This document shows, one piece after another, positions 53,387 to 62,918 of a stretch of 64,000 nt of DNA. The notes under the pieces were generated by a model. The model was not told where the DNA came from and searched no databases. It saw only the letters and a program-made list of their open reading frames with translations. The first letter of the stretch is position 1. Each line of letters starts with the position of its first letter. The DNA is from Flavobacterium sp. HJ-32-4. GTDB lineage: Bacteria; Bacteroidota; Bacteroidia; Flavobacteriales; Flavobacteriaceae. Location: the NCBI RefSeq assembly GCF_022532105.1, contig NZ_CP092832.1, positions 992,001 to 1,056,000 of the forward strand. Reading direction: 5' to 3'. The position numbers were made by a program, and so were the translations under genes.

Positions 53387-55672
53387 GTGAAACACGTTTA
53401 CTTCTTCTTTTTGCTGTTCGCTGTGTCGCGCGTGGGTGCGCAGGCAGTTGACGATACGGCTACAACAGGGCAGGGCTTCGCCGTGGTGATTCCGGTTCTG
53501 GCAAACGACAATTTCAGTGAAGCGACCCTTGAAACGATATCAATATTGAGTCCGGCCCAACATGGCGAGGTGGCCATCGAGGGGAACATGACACCTGCTC
53601 CTGATGACGATACCATCCTCTACGTGCCTGATCCGGGATTCGCCGGGGAAGACAGTTTTGTGTACACGGTTACCCTTGTGGGAGGTACTACATATTCGGC
53701 TACCGTTTCCATTATCGTAGTAGGAGATGCGGGAGGTCCAGTCGCCAATCCGGATAATTTTTGGGGTAGCGAAGACACGCCTATGATCCTCGATATTTTA
53801 GCCAACGATAGTTTTGGCTCGGAAGGACCTGGAACTTTCGTATTGGGCGAGTTGCAAAATGGCTCTACCGCTGTCATTTTACAGAACGATACGCCCAATG
53901 ACCCAACAGATGATACCATCTTGTATACGCCGGGCCCTAATTTCAACGGGGTAGATGTATTCAACTACACCATTACCAGCGCCTTCGGGGACGCTTCTAC
54001 GACGGAGGTATCGATCACGGTGGCACCTGACATCAGCGAGGGGCCGTTCGCCATGGACGACCTCGTCAATACTAATATTGACACGCCCGTAGAAATCATC
54101 ATGCTGATGAACGATAGCCTGGGGGGCAATGACCTGCCCGTCGTTTCTATTGCCCAGCCGCCTTCAAACGGTGTTGTGACCCTCAACACGTTCGATACGC
54201 CCTATGCGAATGATGACACCTTCACTTACACCCCGAATAGTGGTTTCGTGGGAACCGATACCTTCCTTTATGCCATTACGGACATAACCGGCTCAGCGTA
54301 TGCGACTGTCACAGTCATTGTGGGCGGCAACGGTATCCTGCTGTCGGCTTTTTATGATAACGACGCAGATGGGGTTCAGGACGAAAACGAAACGAACCTT
54401 GACTTCGGCACCTTCCAGTATGAAGTGAACGGTGATGGAATCATGCACCAGGTAGCCGCGTCGAACGGAAAATACTACATTGATGAAGACGACCCGACCG
54501 CGGTGTATGACCTGGGTTATGCGATCTACCCTTCGTTTGCTCCTTACTATACCGTTACGCCGGGATCGTACCCAAACGTCTCGATCACGTCAACGGGCCT
54601 AAGTGAATACAAGTTTGCCATTTCGGCCGCGCTGTTCAGTGAAGTAGGCGTTTATCTTGTGCCCTATACCATGCCAAGGCCCGGGTTTCTGTACGAGACG
54701 GGTATTTTGCTGCGGAATAACGGCACACAAACGGTATCCGGCACCCTTACCTTCGCCCATGATCCTGCCCTGTCTATCGTAAGCGTATCCGAAAATACAG
54801 CAAACGTGACGCCTGCCGGGTTCACCTATTCATTTGCCGATCTCACGCCGAATGAGGTGCGATGGGTCAATGTCACGATGCAGGTGCCGGTAATTCCGAC
54901 TGTGACGCTGGGCCAATTGGTATTCAACAGCGCGGCGGTAGCGGTCGCATCGGATGTGAACGCTGCCAATGACACGGCTTCCTATTCCCAAATGATCGTC
55001 GGGTCGTATGATCCGAATGACATCACGGAGGCGCATGGGAGTAAGATCGTTGTCGACGGCTTTACCGCATCGGACTACCTGACCTATACCATCCGTTTTG
55101 AAAATACGGGTACAGCGAATGCCGAGTTCGTTCGGGTGGAAAACACATTGGATGCCCAGTTAAATGCCGGTACATTGGAAATGGTAGCAGCCAGTCATCC
55201 ATATGTATTGGAACGAAATGGTAGTCAACTTACCTGGCGTTTCAACGACATCCAGCTACCACCGTCGGAAGAGAATACCCAGATCGGTCATGGCTACATC
55301 ACCTATCGTATCAAACCGCAGCCGGGTTATGCCGTTGGGGATATTATCCCGAATGCGGCCTCGATCTACTTTGACTTCAATCCGGCAATCGAGACCAATG
55401 TCTTCGAAACACAATTTGTGGAAGCGATGGGTGTGGCGGACAATATGAAGTATGCCATCACCGCCTGGCCTAACCCGGTTTCGGAGGTGTTTCATGTGAA
55501 GGCCCAAAACGGCCTTTCCGTTGACCGGATCGAAGTACTCGATGCGGTAGGTCGTATTGTGTTAGTGGGTAACGGAGAAGAGGTCAACGTCCGATCGTTG
55601 CCATCCGGCACGTATTTTGCCCGGCTCACGGTGGACGGGGTACAGAAGGTTGTCAAACTGTTCAAAAAGTAA
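53387..55672 (+). CDS. T9SS cargo protein, three repeats plus DUF7619-type domain, paralogue 3
   Basis: 761 residues with a GTG start at 53387 opening a signal peptide (MKHVYFFFLLFAVSRVGAQ); no ATG is in frame nearby, and the TTG at 53366 gives a poorer start. Three repeats of the same Ig/cadherin-like type (AVDDTATTGQG, GSEDTPMILDILANDSFG, IDTPVEIIMLMNDSLGG), an SdrD-B-like segment (LSAFYDNDADGVQDENE), the DUF7619-type domain (YDPNDITEAHGSKIV, IRFENTGTANAEFV, DIQLPPSEENTQIGHGYITY) and a sorting domain (AWPNPVSEVFHV). It comes 65 nt after paralogue 2 and is followed by a terminator. Confidence 0.84.
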   Translation: MKHVYFFFLLFAVSRVGAQAVDDTATTGQGFAVVIPVLANDNFSEATLETISILSPAQHGEVAIEGNMTPAPDDDTILYVPDPGFAGEDSFVYTVTLVGGTTYSATVSIIVVGDAGGPVANPDNFWGSEDTPMILDILANDSFGSEGPGTFVLGELQNGSTAVILQNDTPNDPTDDTILYTPGPNFNGVDVFNYTITSAFGDASTTEVSITVAPDISEGPFAMDDLVNTNIDTPVEIIMLMNDSLGGNDLPVVSIAQPPSNGVVTLNTFDTPYANDDTFTYTPNSGFVGTDTFLYAITDITGSAYATVTVIVGGNGILLSAFYDNDADGVQDENETNLDFGTFQYEVNGDGIMHQVAASNGKYYIDEDDPTAVYDLGYAIYPSFAPYYTVTPGSYPNVSITSTGLSEYKFAISAALFSEVGVYLVPYTMPRPGFLYETGILLRNNGTQTVSGTLTFAHDPALSIVSVSENTANVTPAGFTYSFADLTPNEVRWVNVTMQVPVIPTVTLGQLVFNSAAVAVASDVNAANDTASYSQMIVGSYDPNDITEAHGSKIVVDGFTASDYLTYTIRFENTGTANAEFVRVENTLDAQLNAGTLEMVAASHPYVLERNGSQLTWRFNDIQLPPSEENTQIGHGYITYRIKPQPGYAVGDIIPNAASIYFDFNPAIETNVFETQFVEAMGVADNMKYAITAWPNPVSEVFHVKAQNGLSVDRIEVLDAVGRIVLVGNGEEVNVRSLPSGTYFARLTVDGVQKVVKLFKK

Positions 55673-55680
55673 AGCGCATA

Positions 55681-55712
55681 AAAAATCCCGGTCTACAAAC
55701 CGGGATTTTTTT
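55681..55712. terminator. Bidirectional terminator between paralogue 3 and sucB
   Basis: A 9-bp stem (AATCCCGGT with ACCGGGATT), A run before and T run after, serves both converging units. Confidence 0.9.
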
Positions 55713-55728
55713 ATCTGAGAAACGAATA

Positions 55729-56919
55729 TTAGAGTTCCAACGCGCGTTTCGGATCGTTGTTCATCAACAACTCGCCCGGGTTCTCGAGGCCTTCTTTTAC
55801 CGCCACAAGGAAACCAACCGACTCGCGGCCGTCGATGATGCGGTGGTCATAGGAAAGGGCCACGTACATCATCGGATGGATTTCGACTTTTCCGTTTACG
55901 GCAATCGGACGCTCGATGATATTGTGCATACCGAGGATACCCGATTGCGGCGGATTGATGATCGGTGTCGACAACATCGAACCAAAAACGCCCCCATTCG
56001 AAATGGTGAACGTACCGCCCGTCATATCGTCGACGGTGATCTGGCCTTCACGTGCACGGATCGCCAAACGTTTGATCTCGGCTTCGATGCCGCGGAACGT
56101 CAGGTTTTCAGCATTGCGAACCACCGGTACCATGAGTCCTTTCGGACCTGAAACCGCAACGGAGATATCACAGAAATCAAACGACACCTTCTGGTCGCCG
56201 TCGATCATCGAGTTTACATCCGGATACAGTTGCAGCGCACGGGTCACCGCTTTGGTGAAGAACGACATATAGCCGAGGCTGAGCCCGCCGTGTTTCGCCT
56301 TGAACGCATCCTTATATTCATTGCGGATGAGGTTGATCGGCGTCATGTTGACTTCGTTGAACGTCGTCAGCATCGCGGTTTCGTTTTTAGCGGCTACCAG
56401 ACGCTCGGCTACCTTGCGGCGGAGCATCGACAGCTTGGTGCGCTGTGAACCGCGGTTACCACCGGTCGGCGTTCCCATGGAAGCGGTTGCATTCACCGCA
56501 TCTTCTTTCGTGACGCGTCCGTCTTTGCCGGTGCCGACCACTTCCGAAGGATTGATATTTTTCTCGTCGAGGATTTTCTTCGCAGCCGGAGACGCTGTGC
56601 CTGTCGCATAGCTCGTCGGTGCAGGGGCTGCTTCCGCTTTTGGTGCTTCTGCAGCAGGCGCGGCACCACCGGCCGGTTTTGCCGCATCGGTGTCGATCAG
56701 GCAGACCACCTGTCCGACTTTTACGGCGTCGCCTTCTTCGGCCTTCAGCGTGATGATACCGCTGGCTTCTGCCGGAAGTTCGAGGGTGGCCTTATCTGAA
56801 TCGACCTCGGCGATGGCCTGGTCTTTTTCAACGTAATCTCCGTCTTTTACCAACCAGGTTGCGATCTCCACTTCGGTGATCGATTCGCCCGGTGATGGTA
56901 CTTTCATTTCTAGGATCAT
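55729..56919 (-). CDS. sucB: Dihydrolipoyllysine succinyltransferase, E2 of 2-oxoglutarate dehydrogenase
   Basis: E2 core of the complex that turns 2-oxoglutarate into succinyl-CoA in the TCA cycle. 396 residues: one lipoyl domain (1-77, with Lys43 in [12 protein letters not shown]), an Ala/Pro-rich linker, a peripheral-subunit-binding domain (~112-148; [32 protein letters not shown]) and the catalytic domain, with His359 and Asp363 in [13 protein letters not shown]. One lipoyl domain is usual for the succinyl type. It lies 28 nt after sucA on the same strand, so sucAB is an operon. E3 is not in the window. Confidence 0.95.
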   Translation of the reverse strand: MILEMKVPSPGESITEVEIATWLVKDGDYVEKDQAIAEVDSDKATLELPAEASGIITLKAEEGDAVKVGQVVCLIDTDAAKPAGGAAPAAEAPKAEAAPAPTSYATGTASPAAKKILDEKNINPSEVVGTGKDGRVTKEDAVNATASMGTPTGGNRGSQRTKLSMLRRKVAERLVAAKNETAMLTTFNEVNMTPINLIRNEYKDAFKAKHGGLSLGYMSFFTKAVTRALQLYPDVNSMIDGDQKVSFDFCDISVAVSGPKGLMVPVVRNAENLTFRGIEAEIKRLAIRAREGQITVDDMTGGTFTISNGGVFGSMLSTPIINPPQSGILGMHNIIERPIAVNGKVEIHPMMYVALSYDHRIIDGRESVGFLVAVKEGLENPGELLMNNDPKRALEL

Positions 56920-56947
56920 TCGGGTATGGCTTTATGTTGTTTGTAAC

Positions 56948-59722
56948 TTAGTTGAACAGGTTTTTGTCGAACACCATTGCAATCGCGGCCGCGTGGCGTT
57001 TTTTAGAACGGGCGTAACTTCCTGCTGCCGGTGCGCTGTAGGCTTTCAGTGAGGCGACGCGGAATTTAACAAGGTTGAAATTCATCAGCATGTAGCTGTA
57101 GGCACCCATGTTGCGCGGCTCTTCCTGTGCCCATACGTAGTCGTCGGCATTCGGATAAGAAGCGATGATTTCTTTCAGTTGGTCGACCGGCAGCGGGAAC
57201 AATTGCTCGATCCGCACCAGGGCCACGTCATTGCGTTCTTTTGCCTCGCGCTCGGCCAATAGGTCGTAATAGAATTTACCGGTACAGAATACCAATGTTT
57301 TGACGTCGGCCTTGTTGACGGTCGTATCGTCGATGGTTTCACGGAAACGGCCGTTTGCCAGGTCGTCTACAGACGACACCACTAACGGATGACGCAGCAA
57401 ACTCTTCGGTGTGAAGACAATCAGCGGTTTACGGAATTTCGTCTTCATCTGGCGGCGCAACAGGTGGTAGAAGTTGGCCGGTGTGGTACAGTCGGCCACA
57501 TACATGTTCTCGTTGGCACACATCTGGAGGTAACGCTCCATCCGTGCCGACGAGTGTTCGGCGCCTTGTCCTTCATACCCGTGCGGCAATAGCATCACGA
57601 GTCCGTTTTGGTTGTTCCACTTATCTTCGGCAGCCGAAATATACTGGTCGATCATAATTTGGGCACCGTTCGAGAAGTCCCCGAATTGTGCTTCCCAAAT
57701 CGTCAGCGTATTCGGACTGGCCAATGCGTACCCATAGTCAAAGGCCACCACGCCGTATTCCGACAGCAATGAATTGTATATATGGAAATTGCCTTTTGCT
57801 TCCGGAATCGTCTGCAACAGCACGACTTCCTCTTCGGAATCTTCCACTTTCACCACGGCGTGGCGGTGCGAGAAGGTGCCGCGCTCGACATCCTGTCCGG
57901 AGATCCGCACATCGTATCCTTCCGACAGCAAGGTGCCGTAGGCGAGTAATTCACCCATCGCCCAGTCGAGTTTGTCCGTTTCAAAGAACATGGTGTGACG
58001 GTCGGCGATGAGTTTTGAAATTTTGCTGATGAACTTCTTGTCAGATGGCAATTCCGTAATGACTTTGGCGATTTCGGTCAGCTTTTCCTTCGGGAAAGAG
58101 GTGTCGACATGCTCGAGCATCTCCTCCTGTCCGGCCTGATGAAAGCCCTGCCATTCGTTCCGCATGAACGGTGTGATGATGGTCAGGTCTTTTTTGCGCG
58201 AGGCCTCAAGGTTTTCCTCAAGCATCGCTTTGTATTGTTCTTCCAGGCCTTTTACATAGTTACCGTCGATGATGCCGGCTGCGAGCAGTTGATCGGCATA
58301 TAGGTCACGCGGGTTCTTATGTTTGGCGATGGCTTTGTATAGCTTCGGTTGGGTAAAACGCGGTTCATCACCTTCGTTGTGGCCGTACTTACGATAGCCC
58401 AACAGGTCGATGAAGACGTCGCTTCCGAATTCCATGCGGTACTCCAGCGCGAAAAGCATGGCGTGAACGACCGCTTCCGTATCATCGGCATTGACGTGCA
58501 ACACCGGCGAAAGCGTCACCTTCGCCACATCCGTACAATAGGTTGAGGAACGGGCGTCGAGGTAGTTGGTCGTAAACCCTACCTGGTTGTTGATGACGAT
58601 ATGGATGGTGCCGCCGGTCTTATACCCGTCAAGTTGCGCCATCTGCACGATTTCATACACAATCCCCTGTCCGGCTACGGCTGCATCACCGTGCACTGCA
58701 ATCGGCAATACTTTCTTCGCGTCATTCGGGAAATAACGATCCTGTTTCGCCCGGGTGATTCCTTCGATAACAGCGCCCACGGTTTCGAGGTGGGAAGGGT
58801 TCGGCGCCAGGTTGATCTGGATGCTCTTACCGCTCTTGGTTTGGCGATCGGCCGTGAGCCCCAGGTGGTATTTCACGTCGCCGTCGAAAAGGGCGTCGTC
58901 GTCATAGTCTTTGCCGTCAAATTCCGAGAAGATGTCCTGTGTGGGTTTGCCGAAGATATTGGCGAGCACATTGAGACGTCCACGGTGGGCCATACCCATT
59001 ACGAATTGCTCGACGCCTTTGTCAGCCGCCGCTTCGATTATCGCGTCAACCCCCGGAATCAGCGATTCACCCCCTTCGAGCGAGAAACGCTTTTGCCCGA
59101 CGTATTTGGTATGGAGGAAGTTTTCAAAGGAAACCGCCTCGTTGAGTTTGGAAAGGATGTGTTTCTTTTCGTCGACCGAAAACTTCGGACGGTTGTCGTT
59201 AACACCAATCCGCTGCTGTATCCACTGGATGACCTCCGGTTTCCGGATGTACATATACTCCACACCGATTGACTGGCAGTAAATGCGGTCAAGGTGTTTC
59301 AGGATTTCCTCAAGGGTCGACGGTTCCAGATACATGACCTTGGCAGCGTCGAACACGGTGTTCAGGTCGGCTTTTGAAAGACCATAATTTTCAAGGTCAA
59401 GCGAAGGCGTAAACACACGACGCTCGCGCACCGGATTTGTCTTCGTGAACAAGTGGCCACGGGTGCGATAGCCATCGATGAGTTTCAATACGTTGAACTC
59501 TTTCTGCAGCTTATCCGAAACGGCACTGAAGTCCTGCGTTGACGCAGCCGACGCCATTTGCGCTACCGGACTCACGCCACCATAGGCAGACGCGCCAAAA
59601 TCGAATCCCTGGAAGAAAGCCCGCCAGCTCGGCTCGACGCTGTCTGGATTCTGGAGGTATTGTTCGTATAAATCGGCGAAAAACTCGGTGTGTGCGGCGT
59701 TCAAGAAGGAAAACCTATCCAT
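56948..59722 (-). CDS. sucA: 2-oxoglutarate dehydrogenase E1 component
   Basis: ThDP-dependent decarboxylase of the complex, 924 residues, the typical size. It begins with the E1o signature FADLYEQYLQNPDSVEPSWRAFFQGF (~15-40), then VEQFVMGMAHRGRLNVLANIFGKP (~235-258), HGDAAVAGQGIVYE (ThDP site, ~344), YRKYGHNEGDEPRFTQP and the C-terminal RIEQLFPLPVDQLKEI with EEPRNMGAYSYM. The first gene of sucAB, with a promoter in the 110-bp spacer upstream. Confidence 0.96.
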   Translation of the reverse strand: MDRFSFLNAAHTEFFADLYEQYLQNPDSVEPSWRAFFQGFDFGASAYGGVSPVAQMASAASTQDFSAVSDKLQKEFNVLKLIDGYRTRGHLFTKTNPVRERRVFTPSLDLENYGLSKADLNTVFDAAKVMYLEPSTLEEILKHLDRIYCQSIGVEYMYIRKPEVIQWIQQRIGVNDNRPKFSVDEKKHILSKLNEAVSFENFLHTKYVGQKRFSLEGGESLIPGVDAIIEAAADKGVEQFVMGMAHRGRLNVLANIFGKPTQDIFSEFDGKDYDDDALFDGDVKYHLGLTADRQTKSGKSIQINLAPNPSHLETVGAVIEGITRAKQDRYFPNDAKKVLPIAVHGDAAVAGQGIVYEIVQMAQLDGYKTGGTIHIVINNQVGFTTNYLDARSSTYCTDVAKVTLSPVLHVNADDTEAVVHAMLFALEYRMEFGSDVFIDLLGYRKYGHNEGDEPRFTQPKLYKAIAKHKNPRDLYADQLLAAGIIDGNYVKGLEEQYKAMLEENLEASRKKDLTIITPFMRNEWQGFHQAGQEEMLEHVDTSFPKEKLTEIAKVITELPSDKKFISKISKLIADRHTMFFETDKLDWAMGELLAYGTLLSEGYDVRISGQDVERGTFSHRHAVVKVEDSEEEVVLLQTIPEAKGNFHIYNSLLSEYGVVAFDYGYALASPNTLTIWEAQFGDFSNGAQIMIDQYISAAEDKWNNQNGLVMLLPHGYEGQGAEHSSARMERYLQMCANENMYVADCTTPANFYHLLRRQMKTKFRKPLIVFTPKSLLRHPLVVSSVDDLANGRFRETIDDTTVNKADVKTLVFCTGKFYYDLLAEREAKERNDVALVRIEQLFPLPVDQLKEIIASYPNADDYVWAQEEPRNMGAYSYMLMNFNLVKFRVASLKAYSAPAAGSYARSKKRHAAAIAMVFDKNLFN

Positions 59723-59760
59723 AATAGTAGTCTGAGACTCTGTTTGTTAAAATAGCAGGG

Positions 59761-59793
59761 CAAAAGTACAACAAATCGCCCAAACCGCTGCAA
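59761..59793 (-). promoter_or_regulatory. Promoter of sucAB
   Basis: On the minus strand a TTG (59793-59791) and TACTTTTG (59768-59761), spaced by 22 nt, lie 38 nt before the sucA ATG. Confidence 0.6.
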
Positions 59794-59832
59794 TTTTTCT
59801 ACATTTATACCGCTAATGTTTAGTTAATTCCA

Positions 59833-60363
59833 ATGACGTCACGACCTATTTACAAAGCCATCAAAGCCCTCACTTTTGGGCTCATTCTGTCGATGTCGGT
59901 TACCTTGCAGGCCCAGGAGGATCCTGCTTTCTGGGACCGGGTGCGCTTTGGCGGTTCACTGGGTGTAAGCGTCGGGTCCGGGTTTGCCGATATCCTCGTT
60001 GCGCCGTCGGCACTGTACAGTTTCAATCAATACCTTGCGGCGGGCACAGGCCTCCAGTTAAGCCACGTGCGGGTCGACGACTACAAGTCTTGGATGTATG
60101 GCGCGAGCCTCATCGGAATCGTGAGTCCGGTCGAAGAGGTACAGGTGTCGGTAGAGCTCGAGCAGATGCGCGTCAGCAATACTTTTGATGAGGATCGGTA
60201 TCCTGGACGGCCAAACGAGACTTTCTGGAACACGGCGCTTTATTTTGGATTGGGATACAACAGCGGTGACGTGACGGTAGGGGTGCGATACAATGTATTG
60301 TTCGACAAAGACCGATTTGCCTATAACGATGCCTTCATGCCCTTTGTCCGCGTGTACTTTTGA
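59833..60363 (+). CDS. Exported beta-barrel-like protein, unknown function
   Basis: 176 residues. N-terminal signal peptide (to about residue 27, LQAQ), then alternating strands with aromatic girdles (FGGSLGVSVGSGFADILVAPSALYSF, NTALYFGLGYNS, VTVGVRYNVLF), ending in VRVYF, an aromatic C-terminus typical of small outer-membrane barrels. No motif for binding or catalysis. It ends 3 nt from the convergent gene and has no strong promoter box (only TACATTTA at 59800-59807). Confidence 0.7.
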   Translation: MTSRPIYKAIKALTFGLILSMSVTLQAQEDPAFWDRVRFGGSLGVSVGSGFADILVAPSALYSFNQYLAAGTGLQLSHVRVDDYKSWMYGASLIGIVSPVEEVQVSVELEQMRVSNTFDEDRYPGRPNETFWNTALYFGLGYNSGDVTVGVRYNVLFDKDRFAYNDAFMPFVRVYF

Positions 60364-60366
60364 TTG

Positions 60367-60720
60367 CTACCAGCGGTTGCGGAACCACACTTTCTGCCAT
60401 TCCCGTTTGAGGATGAGGAAGGCAACGTTTTCCGCCAATTGCATCAAATCAGATCCATCAAGCGCCTTGATTTCTTTTTCTGGCACATCGATGATATACA
60501 ACAGGTTGAGGTACTCGGCAAACTTGTGGTGCAACATCCGGTAGATGAGTTCGTGCAACTGTACCTTCAGTTCGCCGGGAGTTGTGCTTTTCGGAAAGTC
60601 CACGGGCTCATTTGCCAGTGAAAAATCTTTATTAAGCTGTTCCAGCAACTTGCCATAAAGGGCTTCTTTCTCGGCCTCGGAAAGCAACGAGTCGGTATCG
60701 CGTGGCGCCAGGTAATTCAT
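60367..60720 (-). CDS. Small conserved protein, unknown function
   Basis: 117 residues, mostly helical, with no signal peptide or membrane segment. Charged and leucine-rich stretches (LLSEAEKEALYGKLLEQLNKDF, ELKVQLHELIYRMLHHKFAEYLNLLYIID) look like helical packing or a protein-protein interface; Trp/Arg-rich end (REWQKVWFRNRW). The start overlaps the end of the polyprenyl synthetase gene by 4 nt, so the two are translated in concert. I do not recognise the family. Confidence 0.75.
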   Translation of the reverse strand: MNYLAPRDTDSLLSEAEKEALYGKLLEQLNKDFSLANEPVDFPKSTTPGELKVQLHELIYRMLHHKFAEYLNLLYIIDVPEKEIKALDGSDLMQLAENVAFLILKREWQKVWFRNRW

Positions 60721-61691
60721 ACGCTGCGGGCCATCAGTTTTTCTCCGAATGCACGCAGGATCGGTTTCCGGTCTTCCGGCACCTCCATTTCGTCAAGCAC
60801 CGAAAAGGCTTTGTAGGTATAATCGCGAATTGCCTGGGAGGTCGTCTCCGCCGCCTTCGAAGAAAGAAAGATGTCTTTCACCGAGCGGATTTTATCGGCG
60901 TTGTCCTGCGCGTGGATTGAATAGAGTTGCAACAACGCCTCCCGTTCCGACGGCGCTGCCTGTTCGAGGGCCTTTAAATAGAGATAGGTCTTTTTATTTT
61001 CAATGATGTCGCCTCCGATCTGTTTGCCAAAGGTCGCCGCGTCGCCAAAGGCATCGAGGTAATCGTCCTGTAATTGGAACGCAATGCCCAGGTAGCGTCC
61101 AAAATCGTATATGGCTTCTTTGTTTTTTTCCGAAGTTCCGGCCACGATACCGCCCATCTTAAGCGCGGCACCCAACAAAACCGCCGTTTTATACTCAATC
61201 ATCTTCAGGTATTCCGGAATGGTGACATCGTCGCGCGTTTCGAAATCCACGTCCCATTGCTGGCCTTCGCATACCTCAAGGGCCGTCTGGCTGAATAACT
61301 TGGCAAGCTCGCGGAACACAGCGGGCTCGTAGGCTTCGAAGTGGCGGTAGGCGAGGATGAGCATGGCGTCACCCGACAGAATACCGGTGTTGAGGTTCCA
61401 TTTTTCGTGTACGGTTTCGTGTCCGCGTCGCAACGGCGCATGGTCCATGATGTCATCGTGCACCAATGAAAAATTGTGGAATACCTCCACGGCTGTCGCG
61501 GCAGGAAGTGCGTGTGACACATCCGCCCCAAAAAGTTCCGCCGACATGAGGGTCAGTACCGGCCGGATCCGCTTTCCGCCCAACCCCATGATATACGCAA
61601 TAGGCTCGTAGAGTCCACGCGGGTTATCCGGCAGCGTTTGTTGATCGAGATGTTGCTGGAAGAGGTCTTGGTAGGCGGCAAGTGGTTGCAT
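60717..61691 (-). CDS. Polyprenyl (isoprenyl) diphosphate synthase
   Basis: Joins isopentenyl diphosphate to an allylic diphosphate. 324 residues. The first Asp-rich motif is DDIMD at 79-83 and the second is DDYLD at 209-213 (Asp-rich, Mg2+ binding), with LGGKRIRPVL at 37-46. The residue five before the first motif is Phe74 (FSLVHDD), an aromatic that usually limits product length, which suggests a C15-C20 product rather than an octaprenyl one (inference from family rules). The downstream partner overlaps by 4 nt. Confidence 0.9.
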   Translation of the reverse strand: MQPLAAYQDLFQQHLDQQTLPDNPRGLYEPIAYIMGLGGKRIRPVLTLMSAELFGADVSHALPAATAVEVFHNFSLVHDDIMDHAPLRRGHETVHEKWNLNTGILSGDAMLILAYRHFEAYEPAVFRELAKLFSQTALEVCEGQQWDVDFETRDDVTIPEYLKMIEYKTAVLLGAALKMGGIVAGTSEKNKEAIYDFGRYLGIAFQLQDDYLDAFGDAATFGKQIGGDIIENKKTYLYLKALEQAAPSEREALLQLYSIHAQDNADKIRSVKDIFLSSKAAETTSQAIRDYTYKAFSVLDEMEVPEDRKPILRAFGEKLMARSV

Positions 61692-61705
61692 GGGAAAAAT
61701 TTGCG

Positions 61706-61713
61706 CAAAGATA
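61706..61713 (-). promoter_or_regulatory. -7 box of the polyprenyl synthase gene
   Basis: TATCTTTG on the minus strand, exact match, ends 14 nt before the ATG. Confidence 0.55.
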
Positions 61714-61759
61714 GCGGGAAAAGTGGAAATGAACGAGTTGTAATTAGGTCAAGGAAACG

Positions 61760-62785
61760 TCAAGGGCGTTGGGTCGACTTCCGCTCTACCACCCGCGTTG
61801 GGAACGACACCGTGCGGGGTTGCGGACGTGTCTGCTCGCGTGCGGCCGTCATTTCTTCCAACAGCAAACCGAAGGCCGCTTCGCCGATCTCACGACCGGG
61901 TTGTTCGATGCTGCTGAGCGGCGGATTGATGACCTGCGACATAAACCAGTTGCTGAACCCGATAACGGCGATGCGTTCGGGTACGGCGACCTTCCGTTCG
62001 TTGAAGAGGTCAAGGGCCCCAACGGCCACCAGGTCGGTAATGGCGAACAAACCGTCTACATCCGGATGCTCGTCAACGATCCGGGCGGCGAACGCACGTC
62101 CCTCTTCAAATGTCACGCGTTCGCAGGTATACACCAACGAGGGGTCGAAGGCAATACCATTGTCCTGCAACGCCTTTTTATATCCCATAAACCGATCAAT
62201 GGCGTTCTGGGGGTTCACCGGTCCGCGGATGTGGGCAATCCGACGGCAGCCTTTGTCGATGAGATGTTGCACGGCAGAGGCAGCAGCGGCCCGGTCGTCA
62301 ATGATGACTTTCGAAGACGGAATCAGTTTTGAAATTTTATCAAACTGGACGAAAGGAATGCCCCGCGCCACAATCTCCCGAAGGTGGTCATCGTCGTTCG
62401 ATTCGTTCGACAGCGACATCAGGATGCCGTCGACCCGTTTTTGTATCAGAAGGGCCACCTGTTTCTTTTCAAGTTCGAGCGACTCGTTCGACTGTAGGAT
62501 GATGACCAGGTAGCCGTGTTGTTCGGCCTGCCCGATGATGCCATCGATCACATTCGAGAAGAAGTGGTGCGCTACCTCGGGGATGATGAGTCCAATCGTG
62601 CGGGACTCACGCGTGCGAAGGTTTACTGCAAAACTATTGGGTTGGTAGTGCCATTTTTCGGCAAGCTCCATCACCGCTTTCCGCGTTTTGGGGCTGACGT
62701 CCGGATACCCTTTCAGTGCTTTCGACACCGTAGTGACCGAGATGCCAAGCTGCTCGGCGATTTCCTTTAATGTGGTTTCTTTCAT
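61760..62785 (-). CDS. LacI-family transcriptional regulator
   Basis: 341 residues. N-terminal LacI helix-turn-helix with LKEIAEQLGISVTTVSKALKGYPDVSPKTRKAVMELAEKWHYQPN (6-50, including the hinge helix) and a PBP1-like sugar-binding domain (IGLIIPEVAHHFFSNVIDGI, DGLFAITDLVAVGALDLFN, FSNWFMSQVINPPLSSIEQPGREIGEAA). Such regulators usually repress sugar uptake or catabolism genes. It is divergent from the TonB-dependent receptor at 62919, with two 14-bp operators in the spacer, so it probably controls that gene and itself. Confidence 0.93.
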   Translation of the reverse strand: MKETTLKEIAEQLGISVTTVSKALKGYPDVSPKTRKAVMELAEKWHYQPNSFAVNLRTRESRTIGLIIPEVAHHFFSNVIDGIIGQAEQHGYLVIILQSNESLELEKKQVALLIQKRVDGILMSLSNESNDDDHLREIVARGIPFVQFDKISKLIPSSKVIIDDRAAAASAVQHLIDKGCRRIAHIRGPVNPQNAIDRFMGYKKALQDNGIAFDPSLVYTCERVTFEEGRAFAARIVDEHPDVDGLFAITDLVAVGALDLFNERKVAVPERIAVIGFSNWFMSQVINPPLSSIEQPGREIGEAAFGLLLEEMTAAREQTRPQPRTVSFPTRVVERKSTQRP

Positions 62786-62812
62786 GGGCCGGACGAAGTA
62801 CTTCAGAAAAAT

Positions 62813-62826
62813 CGAAAACGATTTCG
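62813..62826. promoter_or_regulatory. LacI-type operator 1
   Basis: CGAAAACGATTTCG, a near-perfect palindrome (CGAAA-N-CG-N-TTTCG) with the central CG typical of LacI sites. Confidence 0.65.
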
Positions 62827-62833
62827 GTAATTT

Positions 62834-62847
62834 CGAAAACGATTTCG
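62834..62847. promoter_or_regulatory. LacI-type operator 2
   Basis: Identical 14-mer CGAAAACGATTTCG, centred exactly 21 bp from operator 1, about two helical turns. Confidence 0.65.
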
Positions 62848-62918
62848 GTTTTGTAAGCCGATATTTTAATTAACAGGCTTTTAACTTCGGCATGCAAATT
62901 AATTAATCAAAACCGAAA

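Noticed and set aside
58601..59272. Plus-strand frame of 223 codons within sucA
   Set aside because: Antisense shadow of the E1 gene.
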